A program made the position numbers and the translations under genes. From NCBI GenBank assembly GCA_018985225.1, contig JADGIF010000113.1, forward strand, positions 1 through 19,014: 19,014 nt of DNA. Direction: 5' to 3'. Position 1 is the stretch's first letter. Every line of letters starts with the position of its first letter. Below are positions 7,887-15,784 of the stretch, piece by piece. Source of the DNA: Amoeboradix gromovi. Its lineage: Eukaryota; Sanchytriomycota; Sanchytriomycetes; Sanchytriales; Sanchytriaceae. The notes below the pieces were generated by a model. The model was given only the letters and a program-made list of their open reading frames with translations. It made no database searches and had not been told where the DNA came from.

Positions 7887-8687
7887 ATGTTTTCTGGATC
7901 CAGAAAATTTGGGAAAATGCAGGGAAGTGGAGCAGTACGTACTGGTAAATATGAATACTCTGGTGGCTTCAAGAACGGTAAGTTTCACAGCTATGGTACA
8001 CTAGTTACGAATGAGTGCATCTATGAAGGCCTATTTGAAAACGGTGAAATGATCCACGGCACTCTAAAGACTGGCAGCCTGGAATATACTGGCAACTTAT
8101 CAGATTACCAAATGAACAACCAAGGGGAGACTTATTACTATCGCGCTAGCTGTAAGAAAACGAGCATCATGCACTACAGGGGTGCTTTCTTTAATGGCCA
8201 ATATCATGGCAACGGTGTATGTTTGGACAGCAATGGCATTCAGTATCGCGGGATCTTTGAGAATAACTTGAAATCTGGGTTGTTTGAAGTCACTTTCCCA
8301 TGTGGACAGACCTTGTCCATTGTTTATGTGATGGACATTGTAGATTCTGTTGAATCACATGTAGAGAATGTGTTCAAGGTGTCTGATGACATCGACAGCC
8401 TCTTGTTACAGGATGTCTTCCAGTTCTACAAAGGCACCTTGATGAACTTTTATCGCAAGATTTCTGACGGAAATAAGTGGATGACCACAAGTCAGCTGCT
8501 GTTTTACTTAAAAAGGTTCCAATTTGAAATTGATCTGGGAACGTTAATGAATGACCGCTTTGTTCTTCCGTATCACTTTGTAGATGTTATTTGCAAAGTA
8601 TCCATGATCATGTACCCTCGACATTATGAAAAGAATGCTGTCGAGGAGAGTTTGCACTTTTTTATAAGATACAACGTAGCTCAGTAA
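7887..8687 (+). CDS. MORN-repeat protein, RSPH10B-like
   Basis: This 266-aa protein has MORN-type repeats in its N-terminal half, for example YSGGFKNGKFHSYGTL (about 24-39), YEGLFENGEMIHGTL (46-60), YRGAFFNGQYHGNGV (97-111) and YRGIFENNLKSGLFEV (119-134). The C-terminal half (about 165-266) has FQFYKGTL, then NKWMTTSQLLFYLKRFQFEID and a helical end. This recalls the region after the MORN repeats in radial-spoke head protein RSPH10B, where a similar 'FY...L...T...FL.' pattern occurs. A role in axonemal radial spokes is inferred from that and from the KIF6-like gene beside it. It is much shorter than RSPH10B, so another MORN protein is possible. Start: the ATG at 7887 leads directly into the first repeat; an overlapping upstream ATG frame is noted separately. 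It converges on the kinesin gene, stops 10 bases apart. Confidence 0.68.
   Translation: MFSGSRKFGKMQGSGAVRTGKYEYSGGFKNGKFHSYGTLVTNECIYEGLFENGEMIHGTLKTGSLEYTGNLSDYQMNNQGETYYYRASCKKTSIMHYRGAFFNGQYHGNGVCLDSNGIQYRGIFENNLKSGLFEVTFPCGQTLSIVYVMDIVDSVESHVENVFKVSDDIDSLLLQDVFQFYKGTLMNFYRKISDGNKWMTTSQLLFYLKRFQFEIDLGTLMNDRFVLPYHFVDVICKVSMIMYPRHYEKNAVEESLHFFIRYNVAQ
7890..7907. repeat. 18-bp perfect palindrome at the MORN start codon
   Basis: TTTTCTGGATCCAGAAAA begins immediately after the ATG at 7887-7889 and is perfectly palindromic. Its core TGGATCCA, followed by an A-run, repeats that of the palindrome at 7745-7756. Confidence 0.75.
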
Positions 8688-8696
8688 ATGAAATAC

Positions 8697-8702
8697 TTTA
8701 TT
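8697..8702 (-). terminator. AATAAA overlapping the kinesin stop
   Basis: On the minus strand the stop TAA (8700-8698) is the central TAA of AATAAA. The convergent MORN gene stops at 8687 and has no hexamer of its own nearby, so its transcript probably ends within the kinesin coding end or uses a variant signal. Confidence 0.55.
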
Positions 8703-10587
8703 CATGCGCATGCTGAAAATCCTCTTTTAATCTTTTGTATTCCCCGTAGGCGTCTGATGTCGCTGCCTGATCTACATGCTTTGCCGTACTTTTTTGAACC
8801 AAGAAGGCGTTAAAGTCAGCCTTCAGTTGACTAGCTGACTTCTCCAAGAGATGCTTATGATGATCCAAAGCCCTCTTTTTCTGTAGAATCAGCTCATGGG
8901 TATCTTTGTATTTCTTTATCATACCCAAGCACTCTGGGCTGCTGTGGCTTGGATGAGCATTGATAGCGTTCTTCAGCTGATTAGCGTTTTGTGACAGTAG
9001 CTGCGCTGAGGTAACCATCTCATTGTACTTCTTTTTAAACGATTCGGTCCATTTCAACCGTTCATTGTCTTTCTTAAACTCAACAAACAAGTCATCTCGA
9101 TGCTTTTTTTCCATTGACCGGAATGATTCGACCTCTTTCGACGGTCCTGCAGGCTGCTTCGAATGATTTTTGTTCAAATCCAGTAGAACTTTAATTTCCT
9201 GATCGCGCTGAGATATTGTGTTTTGCAATTCTTGTTCTTTACTGCTCGAGCCGTTTACATCTAGAGATTTGCCCGAGTCTTCCCTAACACAGACTGTCGA
9301 GGGTCTGCATGTAATCTTTGATTTTAGCTTGTTCATGACAAATAGTAGCTTTCTGGAGTCGACTGTCAGCAGCTCTTGGGCTCGTACACGGTCGTTTACA
9401 AACTCGTCTATGAGGATGTCTAGCTTCTCAAAGTCATGACTTTCTAGCTCTTGTTCTGCTTGATCGCCAGAGAGCAGACCAATTTGAAGTTTCAACATGC
9501 CGATTTCTTCTTTTAATAGCTTGATCATTGACTGCGGGTCTATCTCTTCGTTGATGTGCGCATTGTTAGATATCAGCGCGACTCTCTGTGCGAATCTGAA
9601 AGTAGAAACCCCCTCTTCCAGGCATCCTGACTCATTGGCAACTGTAGCTATCATTGTAGTTTTACAATTACCACCTAGCGCCTCTCTCAAGATGCAGGTT
9701 AGCATCGAGTTTCTGTATGGGATGTGCTTTTTTTTCGACGATTGAAGACTTATGATGACCTGCTCAAGGTAGTGAAGACTCAAGTTGATATGCTTGGCCT
9801 CTCTCAGTAACCTGCCATCGATTCCGGTTTTGGACACCCGCTCAGAGCCAGCCAAATCAACTAGATGTAACTGAGATTTACACACTTTTAGGCTTCCAAC
9901 CTCAAAACGAGTCACATGTATAGTGAACACACAATGACTGCGAGACGACTGTGGATTACTCGGTGTCTCCGCCATCATCTTGTTGGTATCACCCAGAAAA
10001 AGTAGATTCATTGCGTCCTCTACAGAATGGCATGGCATAATTGCTAGGTTCCTCAGATGAAAGCTGCCCGCATCATCTTCCATTATACTGACGCGAGGTA
10101 GCTCTTCTAGTTTCGTCGCTTCTCTGTTTTCATCCAGGAGATCGTAGCCAAACTCGTTGTATATCTCCAAGTAGGATACCCCTACATCGTATCTGTAGCC
10201 CCTTCGAGTGGATATGTCATTGAATATGTATTCCAATGTCCTTGGCATAACTCCTCGCTGGTGGTAGTTATCATCTCCTCCTGTCATTGTATATGTCTTG
10301 CCGGTTCCAGTCTGCCCGTATACAAACAGCGTCCCATGGTATCCGAGCAACACATGTTTAATGGTACTCAATGCTACCGTCTCGAACACATTTGCTTGGG
10401 ATGTTTTATCGTCAAAAATGGAGTCAAATTTGAACTTATGGAGCTCTTTTTGATGGTTTACTAATCCCTGCTCTGACTTGGTAATTTTTATCTGGATCAT
10501 GTTGTCCTCAATTTCCATGTTGGGTAGTGGCTGCTTGCTAGGTCTTACCCTTGCATATATTTTGATGGCATTTTCACTCTCAGACAT
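8698..10587 (-). CDS. KIF6: Kinesin-9 family motor, KIF6-like
   Basis: This 629-aa frame has a complete N-terminal kinesin motor. The P-loop is GQTGTGKT at 91-98, switch I is NPQSSRSH at 211-218, and switch II is DLAGSER at 244-250, with YRNSMLT at 291-297. Several stretches match KIF6 rather than other kinesins: VSYLEIYNEFGYDLLD, LNLLFLGDTN-like and AETP before switch I, and INLSLHYLEQVIISL after switch II (conventional kinesins have INKSL there). The region from about 350 is a neck and coiled coil (about 440-600), shorter than the tail of animal KIF6 (about 814 aa). Kinesin-9 motors work in cilia and flagella, so the gene implies a flagellated stage. No intron is visible. The stop is part of AATAAA. 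It is tail-to-tail with the RSPH10B-like gene and 173 bases downstream of RRS1 on the same strand. Confidence 0.92.
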   Translation of the reverse strand: MSESENAIKIYARVRPSKQPLPNMEIEDNMIQIKITKSEQGLVNHQKELHKFKFDSIFDDKTSQANVFETVALSTIKHVLLGYHGTLFVYGQTGTGKTYTMTGGDDNYHQRGVMPRTLEYIFNDISTRRGYRYDVGVSYLEIYNEFGYDLLDENREATKLEELPRVSIMEDDAGSFHLRNLAIMPCHSVEDAMNLLFLGDTNKMMAETPSNPQSSRSHCVFTIHVTRFEVGSLKVCKSQLHLVDLAGSERVSKTGIDGRLLREAKHINLSLHYLEQVIISLQSSKKKHIPYRNSMLTCILREALGGNCKTTMIATVANESGCLEEGVSTFRFAQRVALISNNAHINEEIDPQSMIKLLKEEIGMLKLQIGLLSGDQAEQELESHDFEKLDILIDEFVNDRVRAQELLTVDSRKLLFVMNKLKSKITCRPSTVCVREDSGKSLDVNGSSSKEQELQNTISQRDQEIKVLLDLNKNHSKQPAGPSKEVESFRSMEKKHRDDLFVEFKKDNERLKWTESFKKKYNEMVTSAQLLSQNANQLKNAINAHPSHSSPECLGMIKKYKDTHELILQKKRALDHHKHLLEKSASQLKADFNAFLVQKSTAKHVDQAATSDAYGEYKRLKEDFQHAHE

Positions 10588-10760
10588 GGCCTTGAGGAAT
10601 GCATAACACTAGATCGAGCTGAGAGGGATACATCTCCTGTTTAAACTTATTTGTGCGAGTACATGTCGACTAGGGAAGACACCAATGGGAATGATCACAT
10701 TGGCCTGTTTGCAGCAACCTAAATATGAAAGAGTGATTCGTTTGGGAATGTTGCACTCAT

Positions 10761-11429
10761 TTATTGCTTTTGTGTCATAACTGTCTTCATCAGCTTCTGC
10801 ATCTTCTTTTTTTCATTCATTTCATCGTCTCCAAGTACTAAACACGATTTCCTTTTTTTCGATTTAGGAACAGATCTGCTGTTCTCTGCATGGTCAATCA
10901 TTTTCTGCAGCTCCTGCTTCTTGGCTTGTTTTTTAAGGTTTCTGGATTTCTGCTTTTCGTTTTTATCTATTTTCGCCTTGCGCTCTTTGTTTTGGTCTGC
11001 ATAGGGATTGGCATCAATTTCGTCAGTCATTTTGCCCTCGATTAACCATGGCTTTTCATTGTTCTTACTCTTCCTGCCAAACCTAGGCTTCCACTCGTTA
11101 GTAGGCACATCCAGGACAACAGCATTAGTCTTTTTCTTGACGATTCCCTTCTTTTTCGCAAACTTTTCCCACACAGTAAGTTGGCGAGGTTTCGGTAAGG
11201 GCTTCTCTCGTGGCAGGATAGTTCTGACAGCAGGCAATGCGGCATATACACCGTCTTCATCTGCAGTTCTATCCAACTGGAATAGCTCGTTCATTAGTAC
11301 TTGGCAGCAGTCTCTAGCACGAAGCAGCATTTCGGCTTCGCTAATATTAGACGCGGTTAATGAGTCGACCACTCTGAGTAGCCCTACATCTATTTCCATA
11401 GGAACCTCTCTCTTCACGTTAACAGTCAT
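10761..11429 (-). CDS. RRS1: Ribosome biogenesis regulatory protein RRS1
   Basis: This 222-aa protein matches RRS1, which with RPF2 helps load the 5S RNP into pre-60S particles in the nucleolus. The core is around 85-140: LPREKPLPKPRQLTVWEKFAKKKGI, then KKK and NEWKPRFGRKS, the conserved block of the family. The N-terminus (EIDVGLLRVVDS) also fits. The C-terminal half is strongly Lys-rich, as expected for a nucleolar protein. The length is close to yeast RRS1 (203 aa). I use the ATG at 11429; two more upstream codons are open but begin with TTG. The stop overlaps AATAAA (10765-10760). It is divergent from the decayed gene that begins at about 11460. Confidence 0.9.
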   Translation of the reverse strand: MTVNVKREVPMEIDVGLLRVVDSLTASNISEAEMLLRARDCCQVLMNELFQLDRTADEDGVYAALPAVRTILPREKPLPKPRQLTVWEKFAKKKGIVKKKTNAVVLDVPTNEWKPRFGRKSKNNEKPWLIEGKMTDEIDANPYADQNKERKAKIDKNEKQKSRNLKKQAKKQELQKMIDHAENSRSVPKSKKRKSCLVLGDDEMNEKKKMQKLMKTVMTQKQ

Positions 11430-11459
11430 TTTCAATGTTTACTCCTTACTGAAGGGACT

Positions 11460-12612
11460 ATGGTACTCGAAAGATATGTCGTAAACAGAAGGGAAACTGT
11501 CATGAATTATAGACAAGCACTCGGTAAGTAATCGGCCCTTGGCACGGTGCTCTAGTTCCATTGACTCCTTAGGCAATGGTGCTCGATCTAACCATTGATT
11601 TGCGCTCTGTATGGGACACCGACACAGAAGCTAGACTCGCTCTAAAAATGGCATTTGGTGATAATATAGACCAACGGTGATCCAAGAAGCTCATTAGAAT
11701 GCAGCTTTCACAGAAAGGCGGCGAGTATCGGCCTCTCTTGAAGAAATCAAGCATCAGAACAATTTCACGCTTTTTGCTGTTCACCAGGAACGATCACCTC
11801 AAGGTGCTGTCTGTCCAGCACACATAACGGCCCGCCTATCTAGGGTTTGGAGATTCAGCTCATAGTGAAGGTTCAGCAGCCGCAACTAATGTAGGCAGTG
11901 GTGGTATATATGGCCCAATTTAAAATATGAAGGGACCTGATGCAGATTATGGACAAGAATATGCCTGATCTTCAGTATCATAAAGTATTGCGGCTAGGGA
12001 ATCACATGCGAAACGTCATAGAGATCATTCAAGTACTGGTGGATTGGGGTCTAAATTCTAATCATGAAATAAATAATGGATCTTTTTTGCGATGATCAGT
12101 GTATTTACTTGAGCAACACTACCATTAATAGTGCAGAAATTCCGATTTCGCTTAAAGAACCCAATTTGTGGAATATACAAACAGTACAAAAGAACTGACG
12201 GAAAAGTAAGTTGCAGAGTGTTCCCCGCTATAGGTACTTGGAGCCTACAGATAACGACAGCACAGAGCCCAAATCCACTGAAACTGATCTGCCTGGATTT
12301 TCCGAAACTGCAAACCCAGAGAAAGCAAAGGCGGCATCAATACTTTGTGTACCAATTTGAAGAGATGATACTACTGAATTGTCTCCCAAAGCTGCAGCTC
12401 TGCGTAATCTACTACTTGGCGGCCTGCAGATACCATATATTATGCGGTATAAGGTGTTTTTCTTTGAAAGAGAGCGATGCACCGCAGCGATCCTGCCAAG
12501 ACTTATCGTAATAGCGCACTTGTCGGTCAAATTGGTCGATAGCTACAGTGTTGGCATCCTTATTTCAAAAATGGTTTCATTCCATTTAAAAGAAAGGATT
12601 GTAAAGGTCTGA
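11460..12612 (+). pseudogene. Decayed protein-coding gene, identity unknown
   Basis: Protein-like sequence runs through this whole interval but changes frame and meets stops. An ATG at 11460 opens a short exon-like frame ending in a canonical GTAAGT donor at 11524. The frame from ATG 11576 (VLDLTIDLRSVWDTDTEARL) meets TGA at 11678, then continues to TAA at 11825, TAA at 11921 and TGA at 11966. A second frame (11931-12095) encodes an amphipathic stretch (HKVLRLGNHMRNVIEIIQVL). A third frame (12091-12612) has only two internal stops (TGA 12196 and TGA 12358), with an acidic Ser/Thr region and then LSPKAAALRNLLLGG. G+C content resembles the neighbouring active genes. Sequencing errors or introns could explain part of this, but TGA and TAA stops in several places favour a dead gene. 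I cannot assign a family. Confidence 0.5.
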
Positions 12613-12709
12613 TTGAAGAGATACTGATTAGTATGAAAAGAACACGACAGTGAATTTATGTAATGCATAGTGCATATGTTATGAAAAATGATAGAGCAAA
12701 TTCAATTTA

Positions 12710-12895
12710 TTAAGAAGGCTTTGAAACTACAACAGTGCATCCGCATCCCGCTTTATTGCCTGAACATTTTAAGGGATTTGGCTGCCGACGATAAATCGCA
12801 GAGAAAGGTCTGTTAAATCCGCGTTTTACTTTTGCTGTAACAGATTCTACTACGCAACCGTTAATGAGCGTAAGAAAACAGAAAAAGATAAACAT
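12710..12895 (-). CDS. Small secreted peptide precursor with dibasic sites
   Basis: This 61-aa frame starts at the ATG at 12895 and begins MFIFFCFLTLINGC, a good signal peptide. After it come two dibasic sites, KVKR (about residues 23-26) and YRR (about 37-39). Between and after them are a short basic peptide and a C-terminal peptide with three cysteines (KCSGNKAGCGC). That layout is what a Kex2-type protease would process into two small peptides. The stop TAA is followed directly by AATAAA (12711-12706), as in the larger genes here, which supports it being expressed. No family is recognised. It might be a secreted signalling or host-interaction peptide; its shortness means chance cannot be excluded. 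Confidence 0.5.
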   Translation of the reverse strand: MFIFFCFLTLINGCVVESVTAKVKRGFNRPFSAIYRRQPNPLKCSGNKAGCGCTVVVSKPS

Positions 12896-13666
12896 TAACA
12901 CATTGAAGAGTCCTGAACTACTTAATCAATGTTGTTTTGTTCCGATTCGCAACAAATTAATTACAAACACTTGCACGTAATGGTTGAATTTCAATTAATA
13001 ATGCCAAAGGCCTGGTATCTCCATCATTAAGTTCAAAAGATTTAAAATGACAAACTAAGTTGCCAATATTTCCGAAAAAAATAAAATGTTTCATAGTGGT
13101 TAGTCAATTTTTCAGTCGTTAAAAATTGATAAAATATTGCGGTTTTAACTTCACCTCAGAAAAGCTTCTAATGACACGTTTTACCACATCGAATGCGAGG
13201 ATCTTCTCAGCGCTCGGATTTTCCCGGTTCTGTTGGTTGCCGACCCACGTCTTGCCAGATTGTAAAACTGCGCACTAGGCTTTCTATGACGACCCAAATC
13301 TGCTTTGGGCCTGAGATTTTTGTCTGACCAAGGAAAAGCATGCAGAGCTTAGCATTCTCTTGCTCTAGACTCGCATGTAGGACGACTCCGGTCAGCGTAG
13401 ATGGGAGTGACATCGTTCATGCACTTTAGAGCAGCGCATGACACTCTAAAGCATACAAAATAAAGAGACGTGGACGAGCTTATGTCGCTTTCCTTTGCAA
13501 TACAAGAGAGCTTTGCTTTAGATTTGATAGTGATGGAGGAACTAGACTGCGTTGCACGTGATGACTCAAGAGAATAAATTTATGAACTCAACTATTTCGC
13601 TTTCCGTGGCGCTGTGACTCCGCTCTTTCCGTAAAGCAGTGGCTTCTATGTTTGCAAATATATTTA
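12896..13666. other. Intergenic region, no confident gene
   Basis: The first part (to about 13140) is AT-rich and empty. From about 13200 to 13430 the composition becomes richer in G+C, and a 68-codon minus-strand frame (13413-13207) has a protein-like composition but no known domain and no AATAAA at its end. It may be another gene remnant. Nothing else is recognised up to the end of the WD40 gene. Confidence 0.4.
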
Positions 13667-14932
13667 TTATTCCAGGTCCTCTTCGAATGCGCCCCTTTGA
13701 AGCATCTCTAGCAGCTCGCTTAGCGGTAGCCTCAGTGTATACTGTTCAATCGCGTGCTCGGATCTCTCCTTCAGGTACCCTTCGAAGCTCACGCGGTCAA
13801 ACTCGTCGTGCTCTGGGTAGCAAACCTTTATGGTGTGGTCGATGCCACTAATAACTAGGCAAGGTATAACAGGATGGCTAAGGACGCAGTTGACAACATC
13901 TTCGTCAGCCTTGAACGAGTTTACAACCTCCTGGCTATAGATGTCCCAAATGTACACCCTGCCATCGTCGCTTCCGCACATAACAAACTGCGAGTTGTTG
14001 CCCAAGAACGAGCACTCCTTGATCATGGTTCTCGTGTTCAGGTGCCCTGAGAGCGTAGCTATCGTATTCTCCGATTTGTAAAAGTTAGTTGTTGGATCTG
14101 AGTAGCCATCAAGCTCTGGACAAACAACGTAGACATCGTCATCAGAGTAGCTCACAACCAAGTTGCCGCTCCCATGCGGGTCGTACTGGCAGCTAGTGAT
14201 CCTGGAGCCACTTCTTTGCCGGTACGGTTGATTCGATTCATCTGCAAAGAACGGATTCAGCGAGGAAGGGCAATAGGAATACAGAGGGACGTCAAGATTC
14301 CTGCGATCGAATATCCGGACAAAGTCGTCGTTGAATGCGGCTGCGAACTCAAAATCGTCTTTGCATGAAATGCTGGGAATGCCCCGCTCTGTGGTGCGAT
14401 GCTTGAACTGCAAATGAGATAACTGATTTTCTTTATTGAAGGTTCGAGTAGAGTTGACGAGATTGACCACGCCGTAGTTTTTCATTCGAGTGTCGAAGCC
14501 CTGAATGTTGCCATCCTCCCCACAGCTCATAAAGGAATGGCGGTCGACAAGCTCGATCTGATATGCCATCTTTTGGTTGTGGTTAAAGACATGCTCAGAC
14601 TGGCCATTCATGTTTGTAAAAAGGACATCACCAAAGGCACAGCAGCTCACAATGCCATCGTTAAGAAGCACGGCTGAGAAGATATTGTGTTTGTGTTCTG
14701 TGTGGAGCTTGTCCTTGAGTGAAAAAGTGTAGCCATCCCAAATGCAGATGCACTGGTCGTCCGACCCGCTGACCAGAAGATCCCCAGATTCGTTGAACGT
14801 GACTGTGTTCACGCATCCCGAGTGCGATTCCAGTTCTCTTGACACGCCGTATCTGGGGATCGCTTCGTCCACCATGGCGTGCACCCTGTTCTCTCCTAGT
14901 GCTCGCAAGTGCAGTCTTTCATCTAGTGACAT
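13667..14932 (-). CDS. DCAF8/DCAF6-like WD40 repeat protein
   Basis: This 421-aa WD40 protein resembles the CUL4-DDB1 substrate receptors DCAF8 and DCAF6. The first repeat reads LESHSGCVNTVTFNESGDLLVSGSDDQCICIWD (about residues 34-66), close to the DCAF8 first repeat. The segment LSGHLNTRTMIKECSFLG, then FVMCGSDDGRVYIWD and VVNCVLSHPVIPCLVISGIDHTIKV (about 294-370), is the most distinctive family block. FDTR (around 147) and FDRR (around 210) are WDxR-like motifs of the kind that contact DDB1. The expected role is recruiting substrates to a nuclear or cytoplasmic ubiquitin ligase. The protein is shorter than animal DCAF8 (about 600 aa), lacking its disordered N-terminus. The stop overlaps AATAAA (TAATAAA). 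It lies 33 bases downstream of the 140-aa gene on the same strand, so its promoter must overlap that gene's end. Confidence 0.85.
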   Translation of the reverse strand: MSLDERLHLRALGENRVHAMVDEAIPRYGVSRELESHSGCVNTVTFNESGDLLVSGSDDQCICIWDGYTFSLKDKLHTEHKHNIFSAVLLNDGIVSCCAFGDVLFTNMNGQSEHVFNHNQKMAYQIELVDRHSFMSCGEDGNIQGFDTRMKNYGVVNLVNSTRTFNKENQLSHLQFKHRTTERGIPSISCKDDFEFAAAFNDDFVRIFDRRNLDVPLYSYCPSSLNPFFADESNQPYRQRSGSRITSCQYDPHGSGNLVVSYSDDDVYVVCPELDGYSDPTTNFYKSENTIATLSGHLNTRTMIKECSFLGNNSQFVMCGSDDGRVYIWDIYSQEVVNSFKADEDVVNCVLSHPVIPCLVISGIDHTIKVCYPEHDEFDRVSFEGYLKERSEHAIEQYTLRLPLSELLEMLQRGAFEEDLE

Positions 14933-14965
14933 TTTGTGTGTTTTAGTCAGTCTCCGATTAAAGAA

Positions 14966-15388
14966 TTAGACAATTTTTATTTTACGCCTTGTTATCTTTA
15001 CCAGCTGCCTGTCTCTCGATATAAGCTCGCCATCTGCTTTGTAGTTGGTTTCCCCGCTTGCAAATCTTTTGTAGACCTTGAATTCCATGTATTCCATCAA
15101 GTAGTACATGATCATCAAGTCTTCTTCGGAGTGTATATGAAGCACTATGTCGATGTCCATCTTCCTTATTTTCTGGAAGTATTGCAGAATGTCTCTGCTC
15201 TTGTACCCGTGAAAGTGCCTCAGCCATGGCACCACATCTATCGCTGATTTCATGTTGGTCGCTAGATACGCTATCAGCGACTCTGGCGTGTAGCCCATCA
15301 GATCGTTCTCGGCGTCAAGCGCTACCAGGTCTCTGAAATCGATCAAATGCATCACTGGTAGTTCCAAAGTATCGACATAGAGTGTCAT
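14966..15388 (-). CDS. Unidentified 140-aa protein
   Basis: I do not recognise this protein. It begins MTLYVDTLELPVMHLIDF, is mixed helical without a signal peptide or membrane segment, and ends in a basic tail (VKITRRKIKIV). Its codon choice is G+C-rich and like the adjacent DCAF8-like gene, and AATAAA occurs 8 bases before its stop; both support it being real. The start is uncertain: a coding-like stretch in another frame (about 15615-15385) runs right up to the ATG, so this could be the last exon or the surviving 3' part of a longer gene. It sits tightly upstream of the DCAF8-like gene. Confidence 0.55.
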   Translation of the reverse strand: MTLYVDTLELPVMHLIDFRDLVALDAENDLMGYTPESLIAYLATNMKSAIDVVPWLRHFHGYKSRDILQYFQKIRKMDIDIVLHIHSEEDLMIMYYLMEYMEFKVYKRFASGETNYKADGELISRDRQLVKITRRKIKIV

Positions 15389-15784
15389 CTCCTATGCAAC
15401 ACTCTGAGCAACCCATGTAGCTTTCGCTCTTGTACAATCCAGGATGTCGAGAATAAGTGATCATGCACTGCTTGGCTATAAAGTCTGTAGAATGCAAATG
15501 GATTTATTTTCATTTGGCTACTATACGAATACTCCTGGTAATCATTCCAATCAGGAGAACCGGAGTAGTGATGATGCTTCAAAGAAGTTGCTATAAATTG
15601 GCTTATAAGCTATCGCTAAATTCGATCATTAAGGCAATCTCCGCAGTACCTTGGATATGAACAAGACGTTTTCATTTGATATCTGATATGCTGCCATTGA
15701 ATGCATCCACCTTTTGTGCCTATACTTAGTTCTTACTCTGCCCAAATAGCTCTCAAATGTATCAATTATATGAAGCCGATCTGA
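15389..15784 (-). pseudogene. Coding-like remnants between two minus-strand genes
   Basis: Two protein-like stretches are visible on the minus strand. One, 15784-15632, continues in the same frame after the TAA of the 527-aa gene for 51 codons (for example TFESYLGRVRTKYRHKRWM) to a TAA at 15631. The other, about 15615-15385, in a different frame, includes FYRLYSQAVHDHLF and ends with a TGA overlapping the start of the 140-aa gene. The first has a weak resemblance to residues around 380-430 of the 527-aa protein (IIDTF/IIVDSF, ENVLF/ENVEF). It could be a decayed tandem copy, a C-terminal extension cut off by a stop, or chance. Confidence 0.35.

Noticed and set aside
11576-11827. Resemblance of part of the decayed gene to the N-terminal region of large HECT ubiquitin ligases
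   Set aside because: Only a loose Leu-rich pattern matches; no diagnostic block is present and I cannot run an alignment.
12091-12612. TGA read as tryptophan (altered genetic code), which would join two or three pieces of the decayed gene
   Set aside because: Tryptophans in the conserved genes I checked (such as RPS18) are TGG, none of the conserved genes contains an in-frame TGA, and the same decayed locus also has TAA stops and frame changes.
13207-13413. 68-codon minus-strand frame with protein-like composition
   Set aside because: No recognisable domain and no supporting 3' signal; mentioned only as a possible remnant.
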